Assembly: GCA_018401235.1 (NCBI GenBank)
Contig: JAGYLC010000011.1
Location: 1-34,321 of the forward strand
DNA: 34,321 nucleotides
From: Kiritimatiellia bacterium
Lineage (GTDB): Bacteria; Verrucomicrobiota; Kiritimatiellia; SS1-B-03-39; UBA6053
Direction: 5' to 3'
In this document: in pieces, positions 19,829-28,770 of the stretch
How the letters are laid out: the number at the start of each line of letters is the position of its first letter
Numbering within the stretch: the first letter of the stretch is position 1
Notes under the pieces: generated by a model
What the model saw: the letters and a program-made list of their open reading frames with translations, nothing else
The model's database searches: none
What the model was told of the DNA's origin: nothing
Program-made: the position numbers and the translations under genes

Positions 19829-21808
19829 ATGACCGAATCCATCGAATCCACTTATCAGGAGAAGGAACCCTTTACTCCTCCGATTCATTTCGGAAACAGG
19901 CGCAGGTGTCGTCCATGAGGCGTATCAACAGGAATATCAGCGCTCGATTGAAGATCCCGAGGGCTATTGGGCCGAGATGGCGGAGACTCAGGACCTTGGT
20001 TTAAAAAGTGGAAAGAGGGATGTGCACGATTTGATTCGATTGGGCAAAACCAGGAACCCTACGTGAAGTTTTTCGACGGCGCTGAAAACTAATGTTTGTT
20101 ACAACTGCGTCGATCGGCATGTGAAAAACGGCAAGGCGGGCAAGGTGGCGATTCACTGGCAGGGGAGCGGGCAGAGGAAACCCGACCCTCACCTACACTG
20201 ATTTGCAGCGGGAAGTGAATAAATTCGCCAATGTCATGAGGTATCACGGAGGAAAAAGGAACCGTGGTTAGATTTAGCGCCGATGATCCCGGAGATGCCC
20301 ATCGCCCTGCTGGCCTGCGCGCGCATTGGTGCCATTCACTCGGTGGTGTTCTCGGCCTTCAGTTCGATGCTCTTAAAAAACCGGATTCAAGACTGCGGCA
20401 GCGAGGTGGCGGATCACCTCGGACATTTCCTGTATCACGCGGGCAAAGTCTCGGGCTTGAAGGACAAGGTCGATCACGCGGTAGACTCATGCGAGGACGT
20501 CCGCAAAGTGTTTGTGTACCAACGGGGAGGTGGGGGGAGTTTGCAGAAAACAGTGGGCCGGGACTACTGGTGGCAGGTGAGGAGATGCAGGATGTAAGTG
20601 AGGAACCCCTGGAACGCGGTCTTCGGAGGATCCTTTGTTTATCCTCTATACCAGTGGCAGTACCCGGCAAACCCAAAGGGGTTCTGCACACCACCGGCGG
20701 ATATCTGCTGTGGGCGACGATGACCGCTAAAACCGTGTTCGATTTGCGGGACGACGATGTCTTCTGGTGTACAGCCGATGTGGGCTGGATCACCGGACAT
20801 ACCTATTTAACCTATGGACCCACCGCCACGGGGCCACCCAGGTGATGTTCGAGGCGTTCCACTCGGCCGGAAACCAAACCGATTTTGGAGATTGTGGACA
20901 AATACAAAGTGACGATTTTCTATACCGTCTCGGATCGCGATCCGGGTCTTGATGCGATGGGCGAAGTCTGGCCGGATGCGCACGACCTTCGTCGTTGCGA
21001 CTGCTGGGATCGGTGGGTGAACCTATAAATCCTGGAGGCTTGGAAGTGGTATCAGCGAGTGATCGGGCATGGAAACTGCCCGGTGGTGGATACCTGGTGG
21101 CAGACCGAAACCGGCGGGGTCATGCTCACCACCCTTCCGGGTGCCCACGGGGCGAAACCCGGATCGGCCGGGTTCCCGATGTTCGGAATTCAGCCCACCA
21201 TCCTGCGACCCGATGGCAGCAAAGCGGACGTGAACGAAGGGGGAAGCCTCTGCATTACCGCGCCCTGGCCGGGTATGCTGCGCGGGGTGTATGGCGATCC
21301 AGTGAACGAGCGAATTCGCCACACCTACTTTGCGAAATTCCAGGGGATTTACTTTTCCGGGGATGGATGTCGGCAGGATGCCGACGGCTATTACTGGCTC
21401 CTGGGCCGCATGGACGATGTGATTAACGTGTCCGCCCATCGCTTCGCCACCGCGGAATTCGAAAGCAGTCTGGTGGGGGATTCACGGGTCGCGGAAGCGG
21501 CGGTGGTGGGATTCCCGCACGAAACCAAAGGGCAGGGGGTCTATTGCTTCGTAACCCTCAAACAGGGAGTGGAAGCGACGGATCGATTGCGTCGCGAACT
21601 GGTGGGCAGGGTGCGCGAGGATATCGGGCCGATCGCCAAGCCGGATCGGATTCACTTTACCCCCGCGCTACCCAAAACCCGCTCCGGGAAAATCATGCGG
21701 CGAATACTCCGTAAAATCGCCGAAGGCGATCTGGACGGCATCGGCGACATCAGTACGCTGGCCGATCCCGGGGTGGTGGATGCCCTGCTGGAATCACGCG
21801 AAAAATAG
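19829..21808 (+). pseudogene. acs: Acetyl-CoA synthetase, disrupted by many small indels in the first ~1.2 kb (decay or sequencing error)
   Basis: Fragments in successive frames: [220 protein letters not shown]. Only 21059-21808 is a clean long frame. Confidence 0.93.
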
Positions 21809-21867
21809 AAATTGTTCCAGCTTCAGGTATTGACTTGCGGGCTTTTGCTTTTCAATGTGCTGCTCTA

Positions 21868-22764
21868 ATGGCTGTTAACCCTTCTCCCAACTTGATTTTC
21901 ATTGTCGGGGCGCCTCTTTCCGGCACTTCGATCCTATTGGATTTCCTTACCGTGCCTAAAAATGTGGCTTGGATACCGAAAAAACTGGCTGAGAACCCGA
22001 AAAGCCTCCGGATGGCCGGGCGCACAGGCCGACAAAACTGGCCTCTATTGGGCGAATTTTTTCTGGAGCGACGCTTTGCCTGGAAATCCGTGCCGGAACC
22101 CGCAAGTGGAACTGGATTCTGGGAGCACTACCTTCCCAGGTTCACCCCACCGGATTCGGAGCCATACGTTCCAGGCCGGGACACGGTGACGGAGGTGGAG
22201 AAAGAGACTCTTCAACGCGTGGTATGCGACCTCTGTGACCGCCAGCGTCGTGGTCTGCTGGTCGCTGAGCACACAGGTTTTCCCCGGATCAGGCTGCTGC
22301 GGGAGGTTTTTCCGGAGGCCCGGTTCATCCAAGTGATTCGCGATCCCCGATCCGTGGCGTACCAAATGGTCAAAAAAACCGGCGGAGCCAATCACCGCTT
22401 GTGGGAGCATCGCGCAAAATGGAAAGAAGCTATGCCGCCCGCGCTGAAGCAGCGGCTGGATGAACTGCCGGACACCCCCCTCAACTTTTGTGGAGTGCTG
22501 GTAAGATGGTACCATGACCTCTATACCGAGGAAACTGGCGAATTGCCCGCAGACGCCTTTTGTGAGGTCGCGTATTCGGATATGCTCTCCCAGCCGACCC
22601 CCACCCTGAAAAAAGTGATGAAATTCGCGGGGCTGGAGATGAACTCGCGATTCAAGTACTATTTGAAATTCCACGATATCCAGCAAAGCAACCTGCGCAC
22701 CAACCGGAACCTCAATGATACCGAGGCGGAGGAGTTGACCCTGGCGGTTTCGCAAATTCAGTAG
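21868..22764 (+). CDS. Sulfotransferase family protein
   Basis: 5'-PSB-like LIFIVGAPLSGTSILLDFL and 3'-PB-like ARFIQVIRDPRSVAYQMVKKTGG. Confidence 0.85.
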   Translation: MAVNPSPNLIFIVGAPLSGTSILLDFLTVPKNVAWIPKKLAENPKSLRMAGRTGRQNWPLLGEFFLERRFAWKSVPEPASGTGFWEHYLPRFTPPDSEPYVPGRDTVTEVEKETLQRVVCDLCDRQRRGLLVAEHTGFPRIRLLREVFPEARFIQVIRDPRSVAYQMVKKTGGANHRLWEHRAKWKEAMPPALKQRLDELPDTPLNFCGVLVRWYHDLYTEETGELPADAFCEVAYSDMLSQPTPTLKKVMKFAGLEMNSRFKYYLKFHDIQQSNLRTNRNLNDTEAEELTLAVSQIQ

Positions 22765-22815
22765 CATCTTCAATGTGGACTTGTTACCACTGGTTCTTTT
22801 GGCTATAAGGTCTGT

Positions 22816-24042
22816 ATGACAATTCGAATTGATGATAGCGTGATACGCGGGGAGTTGGACAACCGGAAAGAAGGGGTGGTGACCGGTTCGATTTGGTTGC
22901 AGGGACAACGGGAACCTTTGGTGCTTGAACTGGAGGGGAATCCCCTTCGGGATTTGGCCGGACACGTGATCCACTTTACCTGCGCGCATGTCCCCTTTGA
23001 GGAAGCCCCCTTGCTGCATCGTCACCAGCGGGGTCGGCTCGGCACCCTCACCGCCAGTTGTAAGCGGCTGGTTCCGGACTGCGGTGACCGCGAGCTTGCC
23101 CGGCACATTCGTGAGAGAACGGATTTTGAGTGGAGAAGGAAAACCCTGTTTCAATTGGAGTGGTTCAGCCGCGAAGATGGACAGGTCGTGCTCGAATCCA
23201 CTAATTTCACCCTGACTCTGGAGGGGGAAGCCGTCTGGCGAATGGCTGCTCAACAGGAAGAGGAGCAGCTCCGGCGGAATCAGGAGATTCGACGCGAATG
23301 CGCCGAGCATAACCTTCACGCCGATTTACACGTGCCGGAATGGGAGGAGGAAGACCTGGACCTTCCCGAAGTAGAGAGGGCTGCGGATATCGAAAATGTC
23401 CGCATGGAACTGCTTAACGACCGAATTCAGGCCCGTATGGAAGAGTTGGAGGAGATTGACGAGGAGAGTTATGACCGTATCTACGAGGAGGAACGGGAAA
23501 AACTACGCATCAAGTGGGGAGAAGCGGAACCCGAACCCCTGACGCCGGAGGAACAGGAGGCCCGCGACCAGTGGATTGAAGAACTGAATCAGGCGGCGGA
23601 CGATGCGCTGGAGGAATTGGAGGAAGAGGGCTGGGAGGAGATGGAGGACCATCCATTGGTGGAACAATGCAGTTCCCTTGGACTCAAGGTGAGCCGGGAT
23701 TTACGCAACAGCGGCTGGGAGCCGGAGGGCTTCGTCCCGGAATCCCCTCTTAACGAAATTTCCGGCGGACTGCAAATCGCCTCGGCTAAATTGGCGGGAG
23801 CCCTGATTTCTATTGACGAGGAATGGCCTCCACGATTGGAGGCGGCCGGGCACGTTCTGGTACGACTTAAGAAGGCCCGGGGCTACCTGCGGGATACCCT
23901 TAGCGGACTCGACTCTGCTGACGAGGAAAATTTGGGGGTCCCCGCCTGGCGCAACGCGGTACGACAGGAAACCCTCGACCTGCTGAGTCAGGTCAGAGAG
24001 CTCATCAATGAAGTCCGGGATTCGCTGGAGAAGAATGGGTAG
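22816..24042 (+). CDS. Hypothetical, strongly acidic protein
   Basis: 408-aa ORF with start and stop; Glu-rich helical central region (EEIDEESYDRIYEEEREKLRIKWGEAEPEPLTPEEQEARDQW...EELEEEGWEEMEDH). Confidence 0.75.
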   Translation: MTIRIDDSVIRGELDNRKEGVVTGSIWLQGQREPLVLELEGNPLRDLAGHVIHFTCAHVPFEEAPLLHRHQRGRLGTLTASCKRLVPDCGDRELARHIRERTDFEWRRKTLFQLEWFSREDGQVVLESTNFTLTLEGEAVWRMAAQQEEEQLRRNQEIRRECAEHNLHADLHVPEWEEEDLDLPEVERAADIENVRMELLNDRIQARMEELEEIDEESYDRIYEEEREKLRIKWGEAEPEPLTPEEQEARDQWIEELNQAADDALEELEEEGWEEMEDHPLVEQCSSLGLKVSRDLRNSGWEPEGFVPESPLNEISGGLQIASAKLAGALISIDEEWPPRLEAAGHVLVRLKKARGYLRDTLSGLDSADEENLGVPAWRNAVRQETLDLLSQVRELINEVRDSLEKNG

Positions 24043-24044
24043 AA

Positions 24045-24095
24045 GGAAGTCATTGGTCGATAGTCAGTAATGACCAAATGACCAGTGACGAATGC
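24045..24095. repeat. 7-bp-periodic intergenic element (NNNNGTC heptads then GAC-phased inverse)
   Basis: GGAAGTC ATTGGTC GATAGTC AGTAATGACCAAATGACCAGTGACGAATG; sits between convergent genes. Confidence 0.6.
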
Positions 24096-24103
24096 CTCTG
24101 CCA

Positions 24104-24679
24104 TCACCCCATCCACATATGCAGGCCCATTCCCGCGATGGCGGCACCGGCGAAACGCAGCAGATGGCTGGCGCGATTTGAGGGGGCGACCAATAGGCCA
24201 AGCAAAACACCACTCGCCAGCAGAGAAGCGGTGGCGATGAGAAATCCGGCGGCGTAGGGGCTCGCCTGTGCCAATTCCGGCATTTCGGTTCCGTGGGCGT
24301 TGCCATGGAAAAATCCGAAAAGGGCGACCCCGGCACCACTGATACCGGGAAGACTTGGCCGGAGCGGGATCAGAGAACATCCCAACACCACCACCGAGAG
24401 CACAATAAAAAATTCGACCAGCGGAAACGATAATCCCAAAATACCAAGGATTGCGCCCGCCAGCATGGCAGCCAAAAAAGCCAATGGAATCCCCCCGCGG
24501 GCCTTGCCACCCAATTTGGCAGCCAGCAATCCCACACACAGCATGGCCAGCAAATGATCCAATCCCAGAATCGGATGCCCGATCCCGGATACAAACCCAC
24601 TGCCACCATGACCGGTATGGGCAAGCAGTCGGGGAGAAAGGGACAAAACGAGAAAAAATGGAGCGGGATAATTTTTCAT
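24104..24679 (-). CDS. HupE/UreJ-like membrane protein
   Basis: MKNYPAPFFLVLSLSPRLLAHTGHGGSGFVSGIGHPILGLDHLLAMLCVGLLAAKLGGKA...FGFFHGNAHGTEMP, typical of the HupE/UreJ family. Confidence 0.92.
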   Translation of the reverse strand: MKNYPAPFFLVLSLSPRLLAHTGHGGSGFVSGIGHPILGLDHLLAMLCVGLLAAKLGGKARGGIPLAFLAAMLAGAILGILGLSFPLVEFFIVLSVVVLGCSLIPLRPSLPGISGAGVALFGFFHGNAHGTEMPELAQASPYAAGFLIATASLLASGVLLGLLVAPSNRASHLLRFAGAAIAGMGLHMWMG

Positions 24680-24747
24680 ATACATGTCTTTTAGTACCAT
24701 CATCGCAAATGTGAATCCTAAACCATTGTATTGTCATGAGTCCGGCA

Positions 24748-24775
24748 TTGACAAATCACGGAAAATGTGGATACT
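24748..24775 (+). promoter_or_regulatory. Putative sigma70 promoter of ssrA
   Basis: TTGACA - 16 bp - GATACT, about 45 bp upstream of the mature tmRNA 5' end. Confidence 0.6.
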
Positions 24776-24819
24776 CACATTGCTTTGGTTACCCGAAACA
24801 TCGGACAAACCCTACACAA

Positions 24820-25174
24820 GGGGGCGACAGGTATCGACGGGTACGTTGAAGCGACGGTTGCGTGTCGAGGGTCCAGATTGACCTCGCAAATCCTGATCTG
24901 GAAAACAAAACAAGTGCCAACGAAGAGTACGCACTCGCAGCGTAAATAACGCCGCGCGTTCCCCCGCCAACACCTGCTAGGCGGATCGGAGCGACGACAG
25001 CAGGGCTAGGTTCAAGGCCGGGACACCGGGCCGCGAACCGAATTTCAACAGGTGCCTAGCAAACGAGTGGCCTGTTTCCGGGCAGCTCCAAGCAAAATTA
25101 AAGCGGAAACTACACACGTAGATATCGGCGTGATTCGTATTCGGACGGGGGTTCGACTCCCCCCGCCTCCACCA
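24820..25174 (+). ncRNA. ssrA: tmRNA; encoded tag ANEEYALAA (GCC AAC GAA GAG TAC GCA CTC GCA GCG TAA at 24916-24945)
   Basis: 5' GGGGGCGACAGGTATCGACGGG and 3' GGGGGTTCGACTCCCCCCGCCTCCACCA; acceptor stem GGGGGCG/CGCCTCC; Ala-Ala-terminated tag ORF; encoded CCA. Confidence 0.97.
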
Positions 25175-25190
25175 TGTTTTTATCGTCATA

Positions 25191-25215
25191 AACCCCTGAA
25201 TATCAGGGGTTTTTG
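25191..25215 (+). terminator. Rho-independent terminator downstream of ssrA
   Basis: AACCCCTGA ATA TCAGGGGTT followed by TTT. Confidence 0.8.
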
Positions 25216-25345
25216 ATTTGGGTGATTTGAAAGCTACGTCACGAATTGTCACGTTTTAGAGCCATAAAATGCCATGAGATCCCAAAGCGGCACCTCGTTC
25301 CTTGGGGCCGCACTCCAAAGTGGCTTCGCCGCACATATCTCCCGG

Positions 25346-27433
25346 TCAATGCGCAAAGCTGGCGGATACCGCATCTTCGGCTTTGGAGAGGGACTCCTCG
25401 ACAATAGAGAGGCGATCGTCGGCGCCCAGTTCCAGGGTGATCCGGTAGTAGGCGCGGGCCTCCAGGGGGCGTCCGAGCTTCATCAGCACGTCTCCCAGAT
25501 GTTCGAGGATCACGGGTTCGTCTGGCTCGGTTTCCGCGGCTTTGAGGAGTTCCCGATAGGCGTCCTCGAAGCGTCCCTGCTGATAATAGACCCAGCCGAG
25601 GGTGTCGATATAGGCTCCGTTGTCGGGCTCATGTTTGAGGGCTCGGGTGACGTATTCGAGCGCCCGATCCAGGTTCTCACCCCGTTCCGCCCACATGTAG
25701 GCGAGGTAATTGAGGGCGGGGTGATGGTCGGGATCCCGGGCGATGATCTTTTCGAAGGCCGCCACGGATGATTCGATGTGCCCGGCCCGTTCGTAGGCGG
25801 CGGCCAAATCAAAATAGAATCCGGTGGTTAGCCAGGTATGGGAGTTTTCCACCTGTTCCGCGAGTTGAATAGCACGTTCGAAGGCGGGTATCGCGTTGTC
25901 GTAGTCCTTCTGGAAACTGAGGGTCTTGCCAATCAGCAATTCCACTTCGGGGTTTCCGGGGAGACGATCCGAGAGATCCATCAGGGACTCGAAAATTCGT
26001 TTGGTCACTATCGTGGCCTCGTCGGGAGCGGTTTCGCGGATAGTGAGGCTTTGTCTGAGTTGATGCCGCCACACCCACTCCAAAAGGCCGGGTTCCTCCG
26101 CGGCGTGATACATGGCATCGGTCGCGGCCTGGAGGCTGGGGGAATCCACCAGTAGTGCCATCGCCAGTTGCGCATAGAGCGCCGCGGGATTTTCAACTTT
26201 CATGCCCTGACGGTGCTTGAGTATTCGTTGCTGGAGATAGGTGGCGGCGGCGGCAAAATCCTCTGTTGCCAAAGCGATTTGTCCTGCCAGTTGAAGCATT
26301 TCCGGGTCATCCGGGTGTTCAGTTCGGATGCGGGCAAGCAATTCCCGGGCGCGTATCAGTTGGTCGCGTTGGTAATACAGGAGCACCAGTTTACGCAAGG
26401 TAGGCAGATCGTTCGGGTTCAGCTCGGATGCACGCTGATAGGCGGTGAACGCACGGTCGCCCTGATCTCTGAGTTCATGAAGAAGTCCCAGCAGAAATTG
26501 GGCTAATGAATCGTCCTTCCTCTGCTCCAATTGGAGTTGGACGAGTCGAACACCCTCCGGCCCGGATCCGTGGGCTTGCAGAGCGTGCACGAGAATACGG
26601 CTGCGGGTTTGCTCAAGCTGTTCACTGCGTTGGTCCAGAAGGTGATAGCGTTCGAAGGCTTCATCGAAACGGTTCTGCTCCAAGGCAATTTCCGCTTGAA
26701 TGAAGAGGAAAATTTCCTGATTTGGAAAATCGGTTACCGCCTGTTCCAGTACGGTGTCGAGTTCACGTTTTCGATCCAGCATGGATTGCACATCGTCCGC
26801 GATTTGGATGGCGCTTCCCAGCAGCCGAACCAGGATTCGGGTGGATTGAATCGGTTGGTCGGCGTACTGATGGGCCAGGCGCGCGATTTCCAGCACTTCA
26901 TCCAAGTTCTGGTGTCCCGATAAGGCCTGCATGGCTTCGATGTAGACTTGTTCGGAAGCAGGGTGGAGGTGTACTGCCCGTTTTAAGAGCGGCAGGGCTT
27001 GTTCAGGTTGTTTTTGTTGTAGATGGAGATTAGCCAGCCAGCGCAGGGCGGTCACATTGTCCGGGTCCGATTCCAGCAGGTTCTCCAACAAGTGAAACGC
27101 TTCTTCCGCTCGATCAGAATCCACCAGGCGCTTGGAGGCCAGCATATAGAGAGCCTCGTTTCCAGGGTCTTTTTTTATGGCCTCCAGAAAGGCCTCCAGT
27201 GCTCCCTGGACATTCCCCTGAATTTCCCGCGAGAGGCCCAGACTGAAATAGGTGAGGGCCTCCGAGAAGTCCGACTCCACCAGCGGCAGGGTTTCCTCGG
27301 GTTGCAGACGCGACAACTCACCCCCGGATCGGGCGGATCCCCGGCTGGACGCTGTGGTACAGCCGGTAATCAGACCCGTGAGGGTGAGAAGTGCAAACAG
27401 ACCTGAGGTTGTAGAAACGCCGATTTTCATCAT
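25346..27433 (-). CDS. TPR-repeat lipoprotein
   Basis: Lipobox-like LITGC near the N-terminus; many TPR units (e.g. ALEAFLEAIKKDPGNEALYMLASKRLVD, LDRALEYVTRALKHEPDNGAYIDTLGWVYYQQGRFEDAYREL). Confidence 0.88.
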   Translation of the reverse strand: MMKIGVSTTSGLFALLTLTGLITGCTTASSRGSARSGGELSRLQPEETLPLVESDFSEALTYFSLGLSREIQGNVQGALEAFLEAIKKDPGNEALYMLASKRLVDSDRAEEAFHLLENLLESDPDNVTALRWLANLHLQQKQPEQALPLLKRAVHLHPASEQVYIEAMQALSGHQNLDEVLEIARLAHQYADQPIQSTRILVRLLGSAIQIADDVQSMLDRKRELDTVLEQAVTDFPNQEIFLFIQAEIALEQNRFDEAFERYHLLDQRSEQLEQTRSRILVHALQAHGSGPEGVRLVQLQLEQRKDDSLAQFLLGLLHELRDQGDRAFTAYQRASELNPNDLPTLRKLVLLYYQRDQLIRARELLARIRTEHPDDPEMLQLAGQIALATEDFAAAATYLQQRILKHRQGMKVENPAALYAQLAMALLVDSPSLQAATDAMYHAAEEPGLLEWVWRHQLRQSLTIRETAPDEATIVTKRIFESLMDLSDRLPGNPEVELLIGKTLSFQKDYDNAIPAFERAIQLAEQVENSHTWLTTGFYFDLAAAYERAGHIESSVAAFEKIIARDPDHHPALNYLAYMWAERGENLDRALEYVTRALKHEPDNGAYIDTLGWVYYQQGRFEDAYRELLKAAETEPDEPVILEHLGDVLMKLGRPLEARAYYRITLELGADDRLSIVEESLSKAEDAVSASFAH

Positions 27434-27473
27434 GACTTCTACCCTCAGGCTCTATTCGTAAATTTCAATAAAC

Positions 27474-27563
27474 TTATTTCTTTTTGTGTCGGTCAAGCTT
27501 TCTGCGTTTGCGACGCTTGTGCTTGGACATTTTCTTACGGCGCTGTTTTTTAATGGAGCCCAT
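27474..27563 (-). CDS. 29-aa basic mini-protein, bS22 / AURKAIP1-COX24 C-terminal-like small ribosomal subunit protein
   Basis: Reverse strand ATG..TAA gives MGSIKKQRRKKMSKHKRRKRRKLDRHKKK; AAAGGA Shine-Dalgarno ~8 nt upstream; pattern MGS-[IV]-K-K-x-R-R-K-[KR]-M-[SA]-K-x-K. Below the ORF-track length cutoff. Confidence 0.88.
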   Translation of the reverse strand: MGSIKKQRRKKMSKHKRRKRRKLDRHKKK

Positions 27564-27609
27564 GTTCAGTCCTTTGATAGAAAGTTAAGCAAGTGTTCCC
27601 GGTTCCGGA

Positions 27610-28497
27610 TCAGGGAATAATCTTGTTCAACGAGAGTTCGATGATGCCCTCGGCCCCGGCGGCCTTGAGCTGGGGAATAATATCCCGTACGACAGATTCC
27701 TCCAACACGGTCTCCACCGAATGCCAGTCGCACTCGGAGAGAGAGTTGAGGGTGGGTGCATGCAGGGAGGGAAGAATACCGATCACCTTTTTGAGGTTGT
27801 CGTCCTGCACGTTACATTTCAATAAAACTTTGGTTTCTGCCGCCAATGCGCCGGTGAGCAGCATGGCGATTTGCTCGAGTTTGGCACGTTTCCATTCATC
27901 TTTCCAGGCCTGTTGATTGCAGATCAGCTGGGTATTGGATTCGAGGATGGTGTCCAAAATTCGTAAATTGTTCGCCCGGAGGGAATTTCCGGTTTCGGTG
28001 AGTTCCACGATCGCATCCACCAGTTCGGGAGCTTTCACTTCGGTGGCCCCCCAGGAGAATTCGACCTCGGCTTTGACGCCGTGTTGGTCTAAATAGCGTT
28101 TGGCGATTCCCACCGCCTCGGTGGCGATGCGTCTGCCTTCGAGGTCTTTGGCGGAATGAATGTCGGAATTTTCGGGCACCGCGACTACCCAGCGTACCGG
28201 GTTCCGGCCTTGCTTGGCGTATTTCAGTTCGCAGACCTCGTGCACGTCCGATCCGTTCTCCACGATCCAGTCGTGCCCGGTTAATCCCGCGTCCAACATG
28301 CCCAATTCCACATACCGACTCATTTCCTGTGCCCGCAACAGTCGAATTTGCAACTCCGGATCATCCGACCGGGGAATATAGCTCCGAGAACTGGGTTTGA
28401 TCGAAAACCCCGCTTTGCGGAAGAGTTCGTAGGTCGATTGTTCCAGGCTGCCTTTGGGAAGGCCTAGAATAAGTTGTCGGGGAGTATCATCTGACAT
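27610..28497 (-). CDS. hisG: ATP phosphoribosyltransferase, long form with C-terminal regulatory domain
   Basis: LILGLPKGSLEQSTYELFRKAGF...GMLDAGLTGHDWIVENGSDV...VDAIVELTETGNSLRANNLRILDTILESNTQLICN...; C-terminal PTLNSLSECDWHSVETVLEESVVRDIIPQLKAAGAEGIIELSLNKIIP. Confidence 0.97.
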   Translation of the reverse strand: MSDDTPRQLILGLPKGSLEQSTYELFRKAGFSIKPSSRSYIPRSDDPELQIRLLRAQEMSRYVELGMLDAGLTGHDWIVENGSDVHEVCELKYAKQGRNPVRWVVAVPENSDIHSAKDLEGRRIATEAVGIAKRYLDQHGVKAEVEFSWGATEVKAPELVDAIVELTETGNSLRANNLRILDTILESNTQLICNQQAWKDEWKRAKLEQIAMLLTGALAAETKVLLKCNVQDDNLKKVIGILPSLHAPTLNSLSECDWHSVETVLEESVVRDIIPQLKAAGAEGIIELSLNKIIP

Positions 28498-28608
28498 ATA
28501 AAGATTTTTCTGTGTTATCGGATTGGAAGGCGATATTCCATACAGGATTCCCCGGCGGGTGTCCACACTGTTTTGCCCTAAAATCGCGATTTCTGATCAA
28601 AGAACAAG

Positions 28609-28643
28609 AGAAGTCAGAGTGCAGAGGTCGGAGTGCAGAGGTT
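28609..28643. repeat. 7-bp-periodic repeat
   Basis: AGAAGTC AGAGTGC AGAGGTC GGAGTGC AGAGGTT. Confidence 0.65.
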
Positions 28644-28650
28644 TTGTAGA

Positions 28651-28770
28651 TCCCTCCGTCCCGGAGGGAAAATAGCGGACGGCTTGGGGAGAGGTCTTGA
28701 GCTCTGGAATTCTCCCTTCGGGACGAAGGGAGCTACGAGCTGGGGAAACTGCGGACGACTTGGAGAGAGG
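28651..28770. repeat. REP-like module: two related hairpins and an imperfect 20-bp direct repeat
   Basis: TCCCTCCG-tcc-CGGAGGGA (28651-28669), TCCCTTCG-gga-CGAAGGGA (28713-28731); GCGGACGGCTTGGGGAGAGG (28675) and GCGGACGACTTGGAGAGAGG (28751) match 18/20. Confidence 0.65.

Noticed and set aside
22045-23319. 424-aa minus-strand ORF
   Set aside because: Antisense to the sulfotransferase and acidic-protein genes, whose sense frames show recognisable motifs or proper starts; typical high-GC shadow ORF.
24977-25252. Minus-strand ORF containing ...WWRRGESNPRPNTN...
   Set aside because: It is antisense to the 3' end of tmRNA (T-arm/acceptor plus terminator); this is the well-known spurious GESNPRP ORF produced by antisense tRNA-like 3' ends.
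25175-25345. Integrated element or att site at the tmRNA 3' end
   Set aside because: Only ~130 bp separate the terminator from the TPR gene, with no integrase-like frame and no visible duplicated tmRNA 3' end in the window.
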